The position numbers were made by a program, and so were the translations under genes. Positions 1 through 13,300 of a stretch of DNA of 64,000 nt are shown here, one piece after another. A model generated the notes under the pieces. It did no database searches and was not told the origin of the DNA. It saw only the letters and a program-made list of their open reading frames with translations. The DNA is from Marisa cornuarietis (Eukaryota > Mollusca > Gastropoda > Architaenioglossa > Ampullariidae). Within the stretch, counting starts at the first letter, position 1. Each line of letters starts with the position of its first letter. The stretch is from NCBI GenBank assembly GCA_004794655.1, contig SMMW01000635.1, positions 3,038,001-3,102,000 on the forward strand, written 5' to 3'.

Positions 1-509
1 ATTGTGAGCACTTCTCTAGCATCAAATTGGTAGCAAGTTTTAAAACCAAACCAGTGGCTTCGTCAATGCCAGTCCTTTGTCTATAGTTTCCGTGAAATCA
101 GGAGTTTGTTTCCAACCAGAGATGGCAAACGTCTGAGAAGGAATCTTAAAACACATTAATATTAATTTAACAAGATCCTGAATTTTTTTAATTCTTTTGG
201 AATACCTATGGTCTTTGGAAAACAGGTTAAAACTGGAATTGCTAGTTAAAGATCGTATTTCCAGACTGATCCTCTCCACAAATATAATGGGAAAGAAATC
301 TTCAGTAATCTTTCACAAATATGATATTGTGCTGCCTTCACCCCAGTCGTCTGAAAATAAAACTGCATCTTGTCTGCTTGTAATCCCTCCTGCAAGTTTG
401 TTGGCGGTGGGAAATCTAATACTGAGCTTATTATTTATGGCATTCTGGTGTTAAATCGCTGCACATGGGGATTGACTGCGTGATTCTCGGGCTGATACAT
501 TAATGGTTA
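1..509. other. No recognised gene, left edge
   Basis: AT-rich sequence with only short open frames. It lies outside the duplicated unit that begins at about 510. Confidence 0.6.
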
Positions 510-2004
510 GGGTCAAGAGGTCGCGAGACAACACTTGCCAGGTGTGCTTGAGCATCTGAAGGCCAACAAAACAAATAAGTCTTACTATATGATGACGGTT
601 ATGGTAGTGAGGAACTGTTGAGGACAAACATGATCTTTTTTTTATTAAGTTAGCACAAAGTGCTCAAAGCAAATGATGCGATATCGCAGACACACTGTAA
701 CTAAATAAAAATAACACAGGCCCCGACTTTAACAAACTTTTCTGTCCTCAAATCTTCTCAGCACAAAGTTCCATAACTCCATTACCAGCCCCACCTCCAT
801 AATTTATTTTCGCGCTGTTCGCCCCCGTTTAACCTCTTCCTCACTCTTTTTTCATGTTCATCTCATGCAGCTTCATGAGCAGTGACAATGATTCTTTGGA
901 AACTCAGGTAAAAACAAACAATGCAGTGAAAAATGTTTCTTTTCTGCGTGTAGGCGTGCGTATAACTTACTCATTTTAACACACACATATCAACATATTT
1001 ATCAGTTTTTACATACATACAGGTATGTACATTTTGCAGTATATTATCTATATAATTTATATTATATATTATGTATATTACGTATATTATGCAGTAAAGA
1101 AGAACGAAACCGCTCTGTGAACAATTTTCACTCAACAAGTTTTCAGAGCAAGTAGGACCAGTTTATTTATGTAAGAGATATGAATGATCTCTGAAATGCG
1201 CCAAGGATTGTGAGAGCGCCTCCACACGCGGGAATGTGTTTTAAAAATTAAATATTAGTAGTAGAAAGGATTCGACATGAACAGTAAATAAAAGATCCCC
1301 CTCTTTCTATCATGTACATTTCTGTTGTTTCTGTTTACCAGCTCTAACGCGTAATTAAATATTTCTATAGACAATTTTTTGATGGGTAAAAAGTTCTGCG
1401 GTTTTAAATTTCCAACACAATATTCCTGTTTCTTTGGTTTGGTCATAGATTACATTTGGGTAAAGTACATGTCCCAGAAATGTTTATTTCGATATTTACT
1501 TTCTCCACTCTAAAATATTACCGGTGACTTAAAAAAAAATTACACAGAAAAAAAGCTTTCGCCCTAAAAATTACCGATGGTTTAAAAAACAATTTACAAA
1601 ATTTTCGAGAAAACCAGGGAGGTAGCACGAGAAAGGGAGCAAGCAAGCCTCTTGGTAGCTGGGACTACCGCAACCTTTATCTCCCGCATCTCTGCTATGT
1701 CAACCTGTCAAGTTAGGAAAGGAGCATCTAGAGTACAAATGTTTTGCTTCTTCATTACACTAAAGATGAATATGTTTTTGATAAGTTTCAAAAATCGAAT
1801 GCTTTAAATAAAATTCCTTGTGAAATACGACACAAATTAACCTGGGCTAAAAAAACAACATCAAGCTCAAAAGACAATAAAAATTCACAATATACAACTA
1901 TACGATTATGCTGCACGCAGTGCAGTGTTCAACGGCAAATACTTCCGAAAATACCTTTAACGAGAAATGTCTATTCTAGACTCTGTTTACAGACTGGTTG
2001 TGGT

Positions 2005-2346
2005 TCACGGGCCATGCATATCCCTTTCCTGTGTTTTACTTTCTTTTCTTCCCTTTTTCTTCCAGAAATTGTTACAAAGATGACAGATGTCACACAGGAC
2101 AATCGCACCAAAGATGGAGGCAATGGCAATGCTGCAGGCTACTCCCATGACTGAAGACGACGGGCGGTGGTCAGACACGCTGGACTTCTTGCGGATCTGT
2201 TGGCCCACGTTGGACCGCTGCACCTTTAGAACCTTAGCTGTCTGCCTCATGTCCTCCTGAACCTCTTCCCGACTCTTCTTAGTCATGGCATTCCAACAGG
2301 TACACATGCAGTTGTTGTGTTCCACAGGGATCGCAAATGTAACACT
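2005..2346 (-). CDS. Gene A last exon, juxtamembrane and transmembrane anchor
   Basis: This exon has 113 codons plus a stop. It carries EHNNCMCTCW, a charged helix-like stretch (KKSREEVQEDMRQTAKVLK), RKKSSVSDHRPSS and a membrane span starting VMGVACSIAIASIFGAIVL, then a short basic tail. The end differs from B and C: a small indel makes it read through to ...ERDMHGP instead of ending KKKGEIGK. Confidence 0.82.
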   Translation of the reverse strand, partial: SVTFAIPVEHNNCMCTCWNAMTKKSREEVQEDMRQTAKVLKVQRSNVGQQIRKKSSVSDHRPSSSVMGVACSIAIASIFGAIVLCDICHLCNNFWKKKGRKESKTQERDMHGP

Positions 2347-3574
2347 CTGAGGAAAAGACCAGACAGAAAAAGGTATCTTCTTCTCCTTTTTTTCTTTTTC
2401 CGCGTACACGGAAGAAACGCACCCGCTTATATATATATATATATATCTTTTATTCATTTTTTCATACGTGATTTATTTTAGAGGTAATTTATTTTAACTA
2501 TGTTGTCAGATATTCAGGTTTTACAGGTAAAAACAGAATTTTACATATTAGTTCTTTATGTTTGATAGACGGTTAAGTTTTATTTTAAAATGGATTGGCT
2601 TATTGTACAGATTTTTTGAAATAAGATTTTACAGGCTTCTTTAATATTAATCTGTATTGTCATAACTCTGACACTTACTCCCTCCGTGGACGACCTAGCT
2701 TCAGTCATAGCTTCTGGATTCACTGTTGACACTTGAGCTTCAGATGAGTCTTGTGGAATTACTGTTGACACTTGAGTTTCAGATAAGACTTGTGGAATAT
2801 CTGTTGACACTTGAGCTTCAGATGAGACTTGTGGAATTACAGTTGACACTTGAGCTTCAGATGAGACTTGTGGATTCACTGTTGACACTTTAGCTTCAGA
2901 TGAGACTTGTGGAATTACTGATGACACTTGAGCTTCAGATGAGACTTGTGGATTCACTGTTGACACTTGAGCTTCAGATGAGACTTGTGGAATTACTGAT
3001 GACACTTGAGCTTCAGATGAGACTTGTGGATTCACTGTTGACACTTCAGCTTCAGATAAGACTTGTGAAATTACTGTTGACACTTTAGCTTCAGATGAGA
3101 CTTGTGGAGTTTCGGTAGAGACTTGTGGATTCACTGTTGACACTTGAGCTATAGAAGTGTCTTCTGAAAACATTTCGAAAGTTGTTGCTTCAGTCGGAGG
3201 TATGGTGGATGTTGCCACTGCTGTCGTGATTTGCGGTGTTGCCAGTGATGTACTCAGGCTGAGGTCGTCACAGCTGAAGTCAGTCGGTATGCGTGACATT
3301 TCTGTGGACAGCAACCAAAATGAGAGGTTTAGTATTTTGCTTTACACCTTGTTAACAAGCTTTATAATGCACTGGTAATTAGAAAGACACGGAATACACA
3401 GTGAGGCATAAAAGAAAGACCGAAGGAACAATGGACGAAGGAATAAGTCCACTAATTGTGTGCCGCGACACAGTTTTAGGAGTTAATTTCACGAAGCACA
3501 AATCGGCTTGAAATGTTGAGTTACTGTAATATTTATTTCTTACAATACTTGTTTGTTTATATATATATATATAT

Positions 3575-3620
<46 letters not shown>

Positions 3621-3985
3621 GTGTTTGTGCGCGTATGAGCTTAATTGTGTAGGGTAACATCCTCTCTAGTCTTATTTTTTTAGTTCCAGTTTTTAAAAAG
3701 TGATTAGGTAGCTCTTGTACATGAAGGGGAATGGGGTGCAACCTCACCCGAGAAATCTCCTGTGCTGCTGTCGTCCGTGTCGCCATAAACTTCAACTTCA
3801 CACAGTGTGAGGATCTCACCCGTCTTTGATATGCGGACAAACTGGCCCCAGATGGACATCGTACAGTTCAGGGTCGTCAGAGGTCCAGCAACGCCATCAA
3901 AGTAACGACACAACGTGTAGGTGATGTTGTCGTTTGACTCCAGACGACCCAGTTCTACAGTAAAGTTGGCCAGTCTTTGAGCTGG

Positions 3986-4023
<38 letters not shown>

Positions 4024-7000
4024 TCGTCATCGTTATTGAGCAAACCCTTTGCTTTGTTTAAAGGGAGAAATATAAATATAAAAACATCAACAATACTTAC
4101 AATAGCGTTACATTTTACATACAAGTATTTCTTTATGTTTCCAACAATGTGCCCATTTCTGTTCTTAATACTTGATGCAAATATCTAGAATATTTGTTTT
4201 GATGGTTGTTTTGGAATTAACTACAAAAAAAACCACGCTTGATTCCATCAGTGCCCTCATCATATGGTCTTGTAGCTTTTAGCATATCAACTTTCAATCT
4301 ATAACTGTCAAAGGTACGACAATCAAACAACAATTGCACTTCATCTTCAATCTCATGCTTGCATCAAATCAGCGTTGGGAGACACATCATTTTTGTAGCG
4401 ATTTCGGTGTTCACTGATGGGTGATATTTTAAACTCAAACTTATTAATTTTTCTGAAACAGCGTATTCTCAATATATTTACATATCACTCAGGCTGTACA
4501 TTACTCTTAAAGCTAGAATACAGCTCAGATCTTTCTCTTGTGCATATATCGTTGTGCCAGTCTTGATAGAAACAATCTGTAAGTCTTTGTCTAAAGGTCC
4601 TTAAAAACATGTTCTTGTTAGCAACACTTTCCTGGAGCAACACAAATCCAAAGCCATTAACACAGAGAAGTTCTTTTACAAAGAAAGCCCAAGTACGTAG
4701 TTTGTCGTTTTCTTGTAGATAATATAACATATTGTAAGCTTTTCTGGGGAGTCTAGCATAATTCATATAAATAAGACAAAGCCAGTATTTAATAATCTAA
4801 CTTTTCTAGTAACCAATAGTGGATACCATCCCAGGTTGTAGCGTACAAGGGGGTACGGCAGTAGGGTACTGTATTGTATTTTTTTGTTCGACACACAAGT
4901 GTTTTGGTTTGACACTGCCACGCTGGAGATCACGAGAAATTGAAAGTCTCGGTTTTTACTTTATTTCACGTGCGAGCTGAGCAGAGCTCCATCTGTCCAG
5001 GTGGTTAGGGTGTCTTGTTTTTTTCTCGCTGTCACGCGAGGTTCATGAGAAAATTGGGGTTTCAGGTATTTTAGAATTTTATGCGTGGGGTGGGCTGAGC
5101 TCACCTTGTGGCGATGTAAACAAGGGTGGGTATATTACACCCGACCATAGCAAGTGGGATAATGCTCGATTTGGTCAATCGATATTCCGGCAATCTTGGT
5201 GTGTTCTTGCTGTGTGCTGTCACTGACGGGGGTTTAGTCTTCACTCAGGCCTACCAGTCGTCATAGTGTATGTCGACGTGAGGCGCTAGAGAGAGCGCTG
5301 TTTAGTGACAAGAGTTGTCACCATACTTACTGGTATCCAATCCGAGGGCTGTGGTTCTACTACCGGCACTTTACAGAGAGAACATTTGCTGAATTAGGAG
5401 GCAGGCGTCTGAGAAATTTCCTGAAGTAGACAGAGGGACTTCGCCGAGAGCGAGGAATGCTGTTGGATACTACGGGTTTTGACGGCTGAAGCTGACCTAT
5501 AGACGGCCTGGGGTTCGGCAAAGACGAGTGAGAGGGTGTCCGCGTATCTCCAAGGTGGGGAGGATCATCCGATACAGCGAGCCTGAATGACTGACTTGCG
5601 TGGTGCGATATCCTACAGACGATATCCGTACTTTCCAGAGGACCACTGACGTGAGGCCGAGGCATGGGCTTCCGATGATTTAACACCAGACGAACATCCC
5701 AAACGAAGTAAGACCTTGATTAAGGTAGAGTGAAGCACCAGGTGTCCTTTTTGTAAAACTCCTACGTGAGGAGTTGTTAAATATTAAAAAAAAAATAACC
5801 TGAACTTTAAAAAGGTTAAGTGGCGGACTTTATGTTGAACCTCAAGTTTAGAGTGGGTAGAATTTAAGTACTGAGGTTTTGCCTTGTTCAGAGCTTGACT
5901 TTGTATATTCTTTGTGTATTTAAATTGTGACTTTGTGGTTAATAAGTATGTGTCACTGAGGGACGTTCTACACAAGAGTGGTCATTTGTTGATTGTGTTG
6001 AGTTAACGAATGCGCGTGTCAGCGGGTGACTCGTAGTGTGTATGCGGGTGATCCGTGACACAGGTGCCTTAGGTCATTCTGTTGGGTTTTTTGCAGACCC
6101 ACATTTAAGAAACTGAACAGATGTACCTTTTCAACGGCCTCATACCTTTTGGAAACTCCAAATTGCCGCCCCGTTAGAAAGTATCGGTACAACCTGAGAA
6201 TCGATCACGAAAAAACAAGCTTCTTGGAATATCTCTTATTTTCCATAGGCATTTTAATAGCTGGCAGGCTCTGATTTTGTCCCCAGCTGCAAGATCATCG
6301 ACAACAAGCGAGAGGGAGAGTTTAGTTGTGAAACAGAGACCTAGATACGTATACATGTTAACCTCTATACTCTCTTCACTATAATACTATGACTCCTAAC
6401 ACTTTTCCTAAACACGATGACTTTGGTTTTTCTGAGATTCACAGTCATTCCAATACCATTAGCGTATGTTTTTTTAAAATATCAAGCTGTTTCTGGAGAC
6501 TAGCAATGATGCATGTACAACATCATTCGCGAAGAGCAGTAGGAGGACCTGTACTATATCTCGAACAAGTTGGATGCCATCGAAGCAGTTCTGAGGCACG
6601 TCTACTGATTTATAAGGAACGTAAAGAGAATGGGCGAAGAAATACATCCATGCCTTACTTCAGTCGGACATAAAATACTCTGTGAATCCGTTATTGCACC
6701 TTACACAGGCTTTGATGTTCTGGTACATACTTTTACTCACTGACCACCCTGTACACAAACTACTCACTGCCAATACAGTATACAAACTACTCACTGTCCA
6801 CCTTTTACACAAACTACTCACTGTCCACCTTTTACACAAACAACTGCCCACACTGTATACAAAATACTCACTGCCCACACTGTATACTAACTACTCACTG
6901 CAGCAGCTGTCCAAGCGGTTGGCAATGACAATGTGTGACACAAGAATCAGCCTCCTCAAGTCCACTTGCCACCAGTGGATCTGCTCGGTGTTGTTTACGT

Positions 7001-9812
7001 TGACGACCATCGTGTGGCTGCACGACATCGCATCCCATGTACCGTTCCTGTTGCCATCGACTGCCTTTGCTGGCCAGCCTGTGTTGTATGTTGAGCTCTG
7101 ATTGCACGGCGCGTGCAGCGCAAAATTCGTCAATGCTGAATGACCAAAAAAAAAATTAAATAAAACCACAGTCACTTTAGAGTCGGCAGTAACATGCACT
7201 TAATGTCAATTCAAAGAAATACTTCGCCCTCAACACATGCACACAGTCACATGTCATGCTTAAGAGCTAACTTAGTAAGATACTTTCTTAACAAGCTACA
7301 GTTACTTTACCTTATGCCTAACTCTGCAAAACTACTACAGCTACACTGCTTTCGGCCTGTTCTACTGTAGCGAATAAGGGGATAGAGCGGGGATGGGGGT
7401 AGAACATAACATGTTGTTGATGTGTCAAATGTATTCCTTAGAAAGCATGGACCGCAAGTTTAGCAGATTCCACACCCGGTCCTGGGTGACAGGTGTGGGT
7501 ATTTTGATCCCAACTACAGTCAGTAAGCTACTGCTGTTGCATGAATTCCGTGGAAAGCGTGACTCACGAAATTATTGAACTTCACGCACGCACGGGTCAT
7601 ACAGTGCATACACCTGGTCTGTTTATGACAGGGGTGTGTGTATATAATCCCGACCCTAAGCCGTCAGTGGGCTGCTGCTGCTGCTGCTGATGCTATTCCA
7701 GTTGACCAATTTTTACTGAAGCCGAGCTGATACTGGAGATTCTACACCGTTCTGCTGCTGTGTGCGGAGAACAAGCGCCACGCAGAAGGAAGGTTGAAAA
7801 AGCGAGACTGAACAACCGGAGCTGGCGAGAGGGCGGTACGAGTCTAATCAGCGTTTCCGTGTGTCGAGCGACTGAGCTCCACCACCACCAGTTACAACGA
7901 AGACAACCCACCGACTGAGGGGAGGGTCGTCGCGGTATTCGTGTACCCGAGCAGTGAGCCGAAGGTAGCCACGTCCTTGTGCACCGACCGTTACGTCTGG
8001 GGGACCTCTAACGCAGGGCAGACGCGTGAGCTATCGGGGAACGCCGGACTTCCATGAGACACGGCGTACAGACATAAAGTAAGACTTTCTTTTGGCCTTA
8101 GTCCAGTTAAAGGGTGTTTACGTACCCTAGTTGGTATCCTCCACCTTCGTCTACCAGGTGTTGAGACAGAACAGTTGAGTTAGAGGCTTTAGTAACCTCA
8201 GTACAGGTTAAGATATATTCAGTTTTGAGAGTGCTGAAGACTTGCCTGTGTGCAGTCTGGTAACTTTGGGGACTCGCCTGTGTGCGGTCTGGTAACTTTG
8301 AGGACTTGCCTGTGTGCGGTCTGGTAACTTTGAGGACTTGCCTGTGTGCGGTCTGGTAACTTTGAGGACTTGCCTGTGTGCGGTCTGGTAACTTTGAACT
8401 TGCCTGTGTGCAGTCTGGTAACTTTGGACTTGCCTGTGTGCGGTCTGGTAACTTTGAGGACTTGCCTGTGTGCGGTCTGGTAACTTTGAGGACTTGCCTG
8501 TGTGCGGTCTGGTAACTTTGAGGACTTGCCTGTGTGCGGTCTGGTAACTTTGAGGACTTGCCTGTGTGCGGTCTGGTAACTTTGAGGACTTGCCTGTGTG
8601 CAGTCTGGTAACTTTGAGGACTTGCCTGTGTGCGGTCTGGTAACTTTGAGGACTTGCCTGTGTGTGCAGTCTGGTACATTGAAGACTTGCTTGCGTGCAG
8701 TCGATTTATTATTTTGGACATAAGTGTAGACAGTTTAGAGAAACTATTGAAGACTTGCCTGTGTACGGTCTAGTAACCAGTGTGTATTTAAGTGTATGCA
8801 GTTTAGAGACTGCTAGAGATTTGCCTGCGTGCAGTGTAGAAAGTAGAAGACCTGCCTGTGAGCGGTCTAATAATTATTTACAACTTGAAAGTGCTTAGTT
8901 TCGTAACTACGTTAATTGCCATGTCTTTATTCTACTTGTAGTCGTATATTTTCACTGAGTATTGATTTGACTGACTGCCTAGGGGAAGAGTTGTTGTGTA
9001 TCTGATAAATTTCTTGTCGTTTATTTTGTAAAATAAGTATGTGTCCGGGAAGGGACGTCCTGAACTGAAGCGATCCCGTGTTGTTGTTTTGAAAGAGTGC
9101 GCGTGTCCGCTAAGAGTACGTGACATCTACAAATTATCGTGTTATTTTTGACGACGGTGACGACGAAGAAGAAAACCAACTTGCTGAGCGCAATAAATCT
9201 ACAAACCTACAGCTAACCATACAAGAAAAAAACTCAAGCATGAGGAAACATGTGACACGGTTGAAAACATAAAAGAAGTGCATAGTAAACAAATGAGTAT
9301 AAATCGGCTAAAACGTTTGCTGGATTATTTCCAATAAAATATTTCTTAGTAAAGGGAGTGGGTTTTGAAGACGGTATTGAAGGGTTGAAATGTAGCCACA
9401 GATCGAAGAAAAATAGCCAGAAAAAAATCCAGACTGTGGAGCATGACAAAGAGCGTGAGCTGAGTTTAGTCAGGACTAAGCTGAGCCACAGACAGGAGGT
9501 CAGCATCAGCGGAAAAGCCAGGATGGTAGGAAACAAAGAAAGTCTCGCTACCATTGTTTATGTGAATGTTGCTAGTCACAGTGAATGACCAAGCGAGGAC
9601 AGAGCTCGGCCAAGTTGTGGAACGACTTAACCAGTCATTGATGTAATGTGAATGTAACGAAAATAGTTACAAACAAGATGGACGCCTTTTCAGCATGAAG
9701 ACGAGGTACTTCCTAAAGGACCTTCTCGATTAAAGTGTTTTTTTCAATATGATTAGGCAATTTTGTGTAAAGATAAACGCTCTGAGTTTTATATATATAT
9801 ATATATATCGTG

Positions 9813-9894
<82 letters not shown>

Positions 9895-10258
9895 ACTGTT
9901 TGTGCGCGTATGAGCTTGTGTAGGGTAACATCCTCTCTAGTCTTATTTTTTTTTAGTTCCAGTTTTTAAAAAGTGATTAGGTAGCTCTTGTACATGAAGG
10001 GGAATGGGGTGCAACCTCACCCGAGAAATCTCCTGTGCTGCTGTCGTCCGTGTCACCATAAACTTCAACTTCACACAGTGTGAGGGTCTCACCCGTCTTT
10101 GATATGCGGACAAACCGGCCCCAGATGGACATCGTACAGTTCAGGGTCGTCAGAGGTCCAGCAACGCCATCAAAGTAACGACACAACGTGTAGGTGATGT
10201 TGTCGTTTGACTCCAGACGACCCAGTTCTACAGTAAAGTTGGCCAGTCTTTGAGCTGG

Positions 10259-10304
<46 letters not shown>

Positions 10305-13300
10305 GAGTTCGTCATCGTTATTGAGAAAATCCTTTGCTTTGTTTAAAGGGGGAAATATAAATAAAACAACATCAACAATACTTACAATAGCGTTACATTT
10401 TACATACAAGTATTTCTTTATGTTTCCAACAATGTGCCCATTTCTGTTCTTAATACTTGATACAAATATCTAGAATATTTGTTTGATGGTTGTTTTGGAG
10501 TTATCTATAAAAAAAAACTCGATTGATTGCATCAGAGCCCTCATCATATGGTCTTGTAGCTTTTAACATATCAACTTTCAATCTATAACTGTCAAAGGTA
10601 CGACAATCAAACAACAATTGCACTTCATCTTCAATCTTATGCTTGCAACAAATCAGCGTTGGGAGACACATCATTTTTGTAGAGATTTCGGTGTTCATTG
10701 ATGGGTGATATTTTAAACTCAAACTTATTAATTTTTCTGAAACAACGTATTCTCAATATATTTACATATCTCTCGGGCTCTACATCCCTCTTATAGCTAG
10801 AATACAGCTCAGATCTTTCACTTGTGTTTATATCGTTGTGCCAGTCTTGTTGGAAACAATCTGTAAGTCTTTGTCTAAAGGTCCTTAAAAACATGTTCTT
10901 GTTACCACCACTTTGCTGGAGCCACACAAATCCAAAGCCATTAACACAGAGAAGTTCTTTTACAAAGAAAGACCAAGTACGTTTGTCGTTTTCTTGTAGA
11001 TAATATAACATATTGTAAGCTTTTCTGGAGAGTCTAGCATCATTTATATAAATAAGACAAAGCCAGTACTTAATACCTCTAACTTTTTAGTAACCAATAG
11101 TGGATACCATCCCAGATCACTATAGGTCATTCTGTTTTGGTTTTTGCAGACCCACATTTAAGAAACTGAACATAAGTGCTTTTTCAACGGCCTCGTACAT
11201 TTGGAAACCCCAAATTGCCGCCCCGTAAGAAAGTGTCGGTACAACCTCATAATCGATCATCAAAATACAAGCTTCTTGGAATATCTGTTATTTTCCATAG
11301 TCATTTTAATAGCTGGCAGGCTCTGATTTTGTCCCCAGCTGCAAGATCATCGACAACAAGGTAGAGGGAGAGTTTAGTTATTAATCAGAGACCTAGATAC
11401 GTATATAATAATAATAATAATAAGAAGAAGAAGAAGAAGAAGGCTAATAATAATAATAATAATAAGTGAGAATTTATAAAGCGCAATATCTCAGTCAAAG
11501 GGGGACTCATTGCGCTGAACAAGATCACGAAATAGTCACAAAGATGTAGAACGAAGAACAATGCGAAGACTCGCTGCGTTCGGCAGTAAAGGGCGATAAC
11601 TGCAGATTTAACGGTAACGACTCCAGAGAATAAAGTTTGGTGAAATCAGGAGAATACTGAGAAGATATTGAGTAATCTTGAGAATATGAAGAAATATTAT
11701 AATGTAGAAACTGCAAAAGGGTGATCGTCACATCAGTTTATTCACTGCAACTCAAGGTCGCTGCCGAAGCGAGTGAAGCAGGGCGGAGTGGAATCCAGCC
11801 AATAGATCCAAACAATTTGCACGTCAAAATAACATTATATACAGTCCAGCTGTAAACTAGTAGAGGAATAAAATGCAGCAGAATTACATGTAAACATGAA
11901 GGTCCAACACTCTTATCCAAATCGAATCACGACCACAAAACATAAACGAAATCAAGGAGAGCCGATCTCCTCAGCCTGTTAGGCGAAGGGACAGAACTCT
12001 CTGTATACATGTTAACAACCTCTATACTCTCTTCACCATAATACTATGACTACATTGACTCTAAAACACTTTTCCTAAACACGATGACTTTGGTTTTTCT
12101 GAGATTCACAGTCATTCCAATACCATTAGCGTATGTTTTTAAAATATCAAGCTGTTTCTGGAGACTAGCAATAGAATATGATTCATGTACAACATCATCC
12201 GCGAAGAGCAGTAGGAGGACCTGTACTATATCTCGAACACGTTGGATGCCATCAAAGCAGTTCTGAGGCACGTCTACTGATTTATAAGTAACGTAAAGAG
12301 AATGGGCGAAGAAATACATCCCTGCCTTACTCCAGTCGGACATAAAATACTCTGTGAATCCGTTATTGCACCTTACACAGGCTTTGATGTTCTGGTACAT
12401 ACTTTTACTCACTGCCCACCCTGTACACAAACTACTCACTGCCAATACAGTACACAAACTACTCACTGTACACCTTTTATACAAACAACTCACTGCCCAC
12501 ACTGTATACAAACAACTCACTGCCCACACTGAATACAAACTACTGACTGCGCACACTGTATACAAACTACTCATTGCGCACACTGTATACAAACAACTCA
12601 CTGCCCACACTGTATACAAAATACTCACTGCCCACACTGCATACTATCTACTCACTTCCCACAATGTTTACTAATTACTCACTGCAGCAGCTGTCCAAGC
12701 GGTTGGCAATGACAATGTGTGACACAAGAATCAGCCTCCTCAAGTCCACTTGCCACCAGTGGATCTCCTCGGTGTTGTTTACGCTGACGACCATCGTGTG
12801 GCTGCACGACATCGCATCCCTTGTACCGTTCCTGTTGCCATCGACTGCCTTATCTGCTGACCAGCCTGTGTTGTATGTTGAGCTCTGATTGCACGGCGCG
12901 TGCAGCGCAAAATTCGTCAATGCTGAGTGACCAAAAAATAAATAAATTAAACCACAGTCACTTTAGAGTCGGCAGTAACACGCACTTAGTGTCAATTCAA
13001 AGAAATACTTCGCCCTCAACACATGCACACAGTCACATGTCATGCTTAAGAGCGAACTTGTAAGATACTTTCTTAACAAGCTACAGTTACTTTATCTTAT
13101 GTCTAACTCTGCAAAACTACTACAGCTACACTGCTTTCGACCTGTTCTACTAACTATCGTGTTATTTTTGACGACGATGACGATGAAGAAGATGACCAAC
13201 TTGCTGAGCGCAACAAATCTACAAACCTATAGTTAACCATACAAGAAAAGAAAACCTCATGCATGAGGAAACATGGGACACGGTTGAAAACATAAAAGAA

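Noticed and set aside
2900..3378. Plus-strand ORFs rich in Leu/Met opposite the stalk exon
   Set aside because: They are a shadow of the 39-bp coding repeat; the minus frame is supported by splice sites and by B and C.
8107..8721. 204-codon minus-strand ORF with repeated SKLPDRTQAS
   Set aside because: It is the 32-bp minisatellite of the solo LTR read through; 32 is not a multiple of 3, so the motif cycles through frames.
9763..9969. Poly Cys-Val and His-Thr ORFs over dinucleotide tracts here and at 3.6, 28.5, 34.7, 45.7 and 61.6 kb
   Set aside because: They are GT/CA microsatellites translated.
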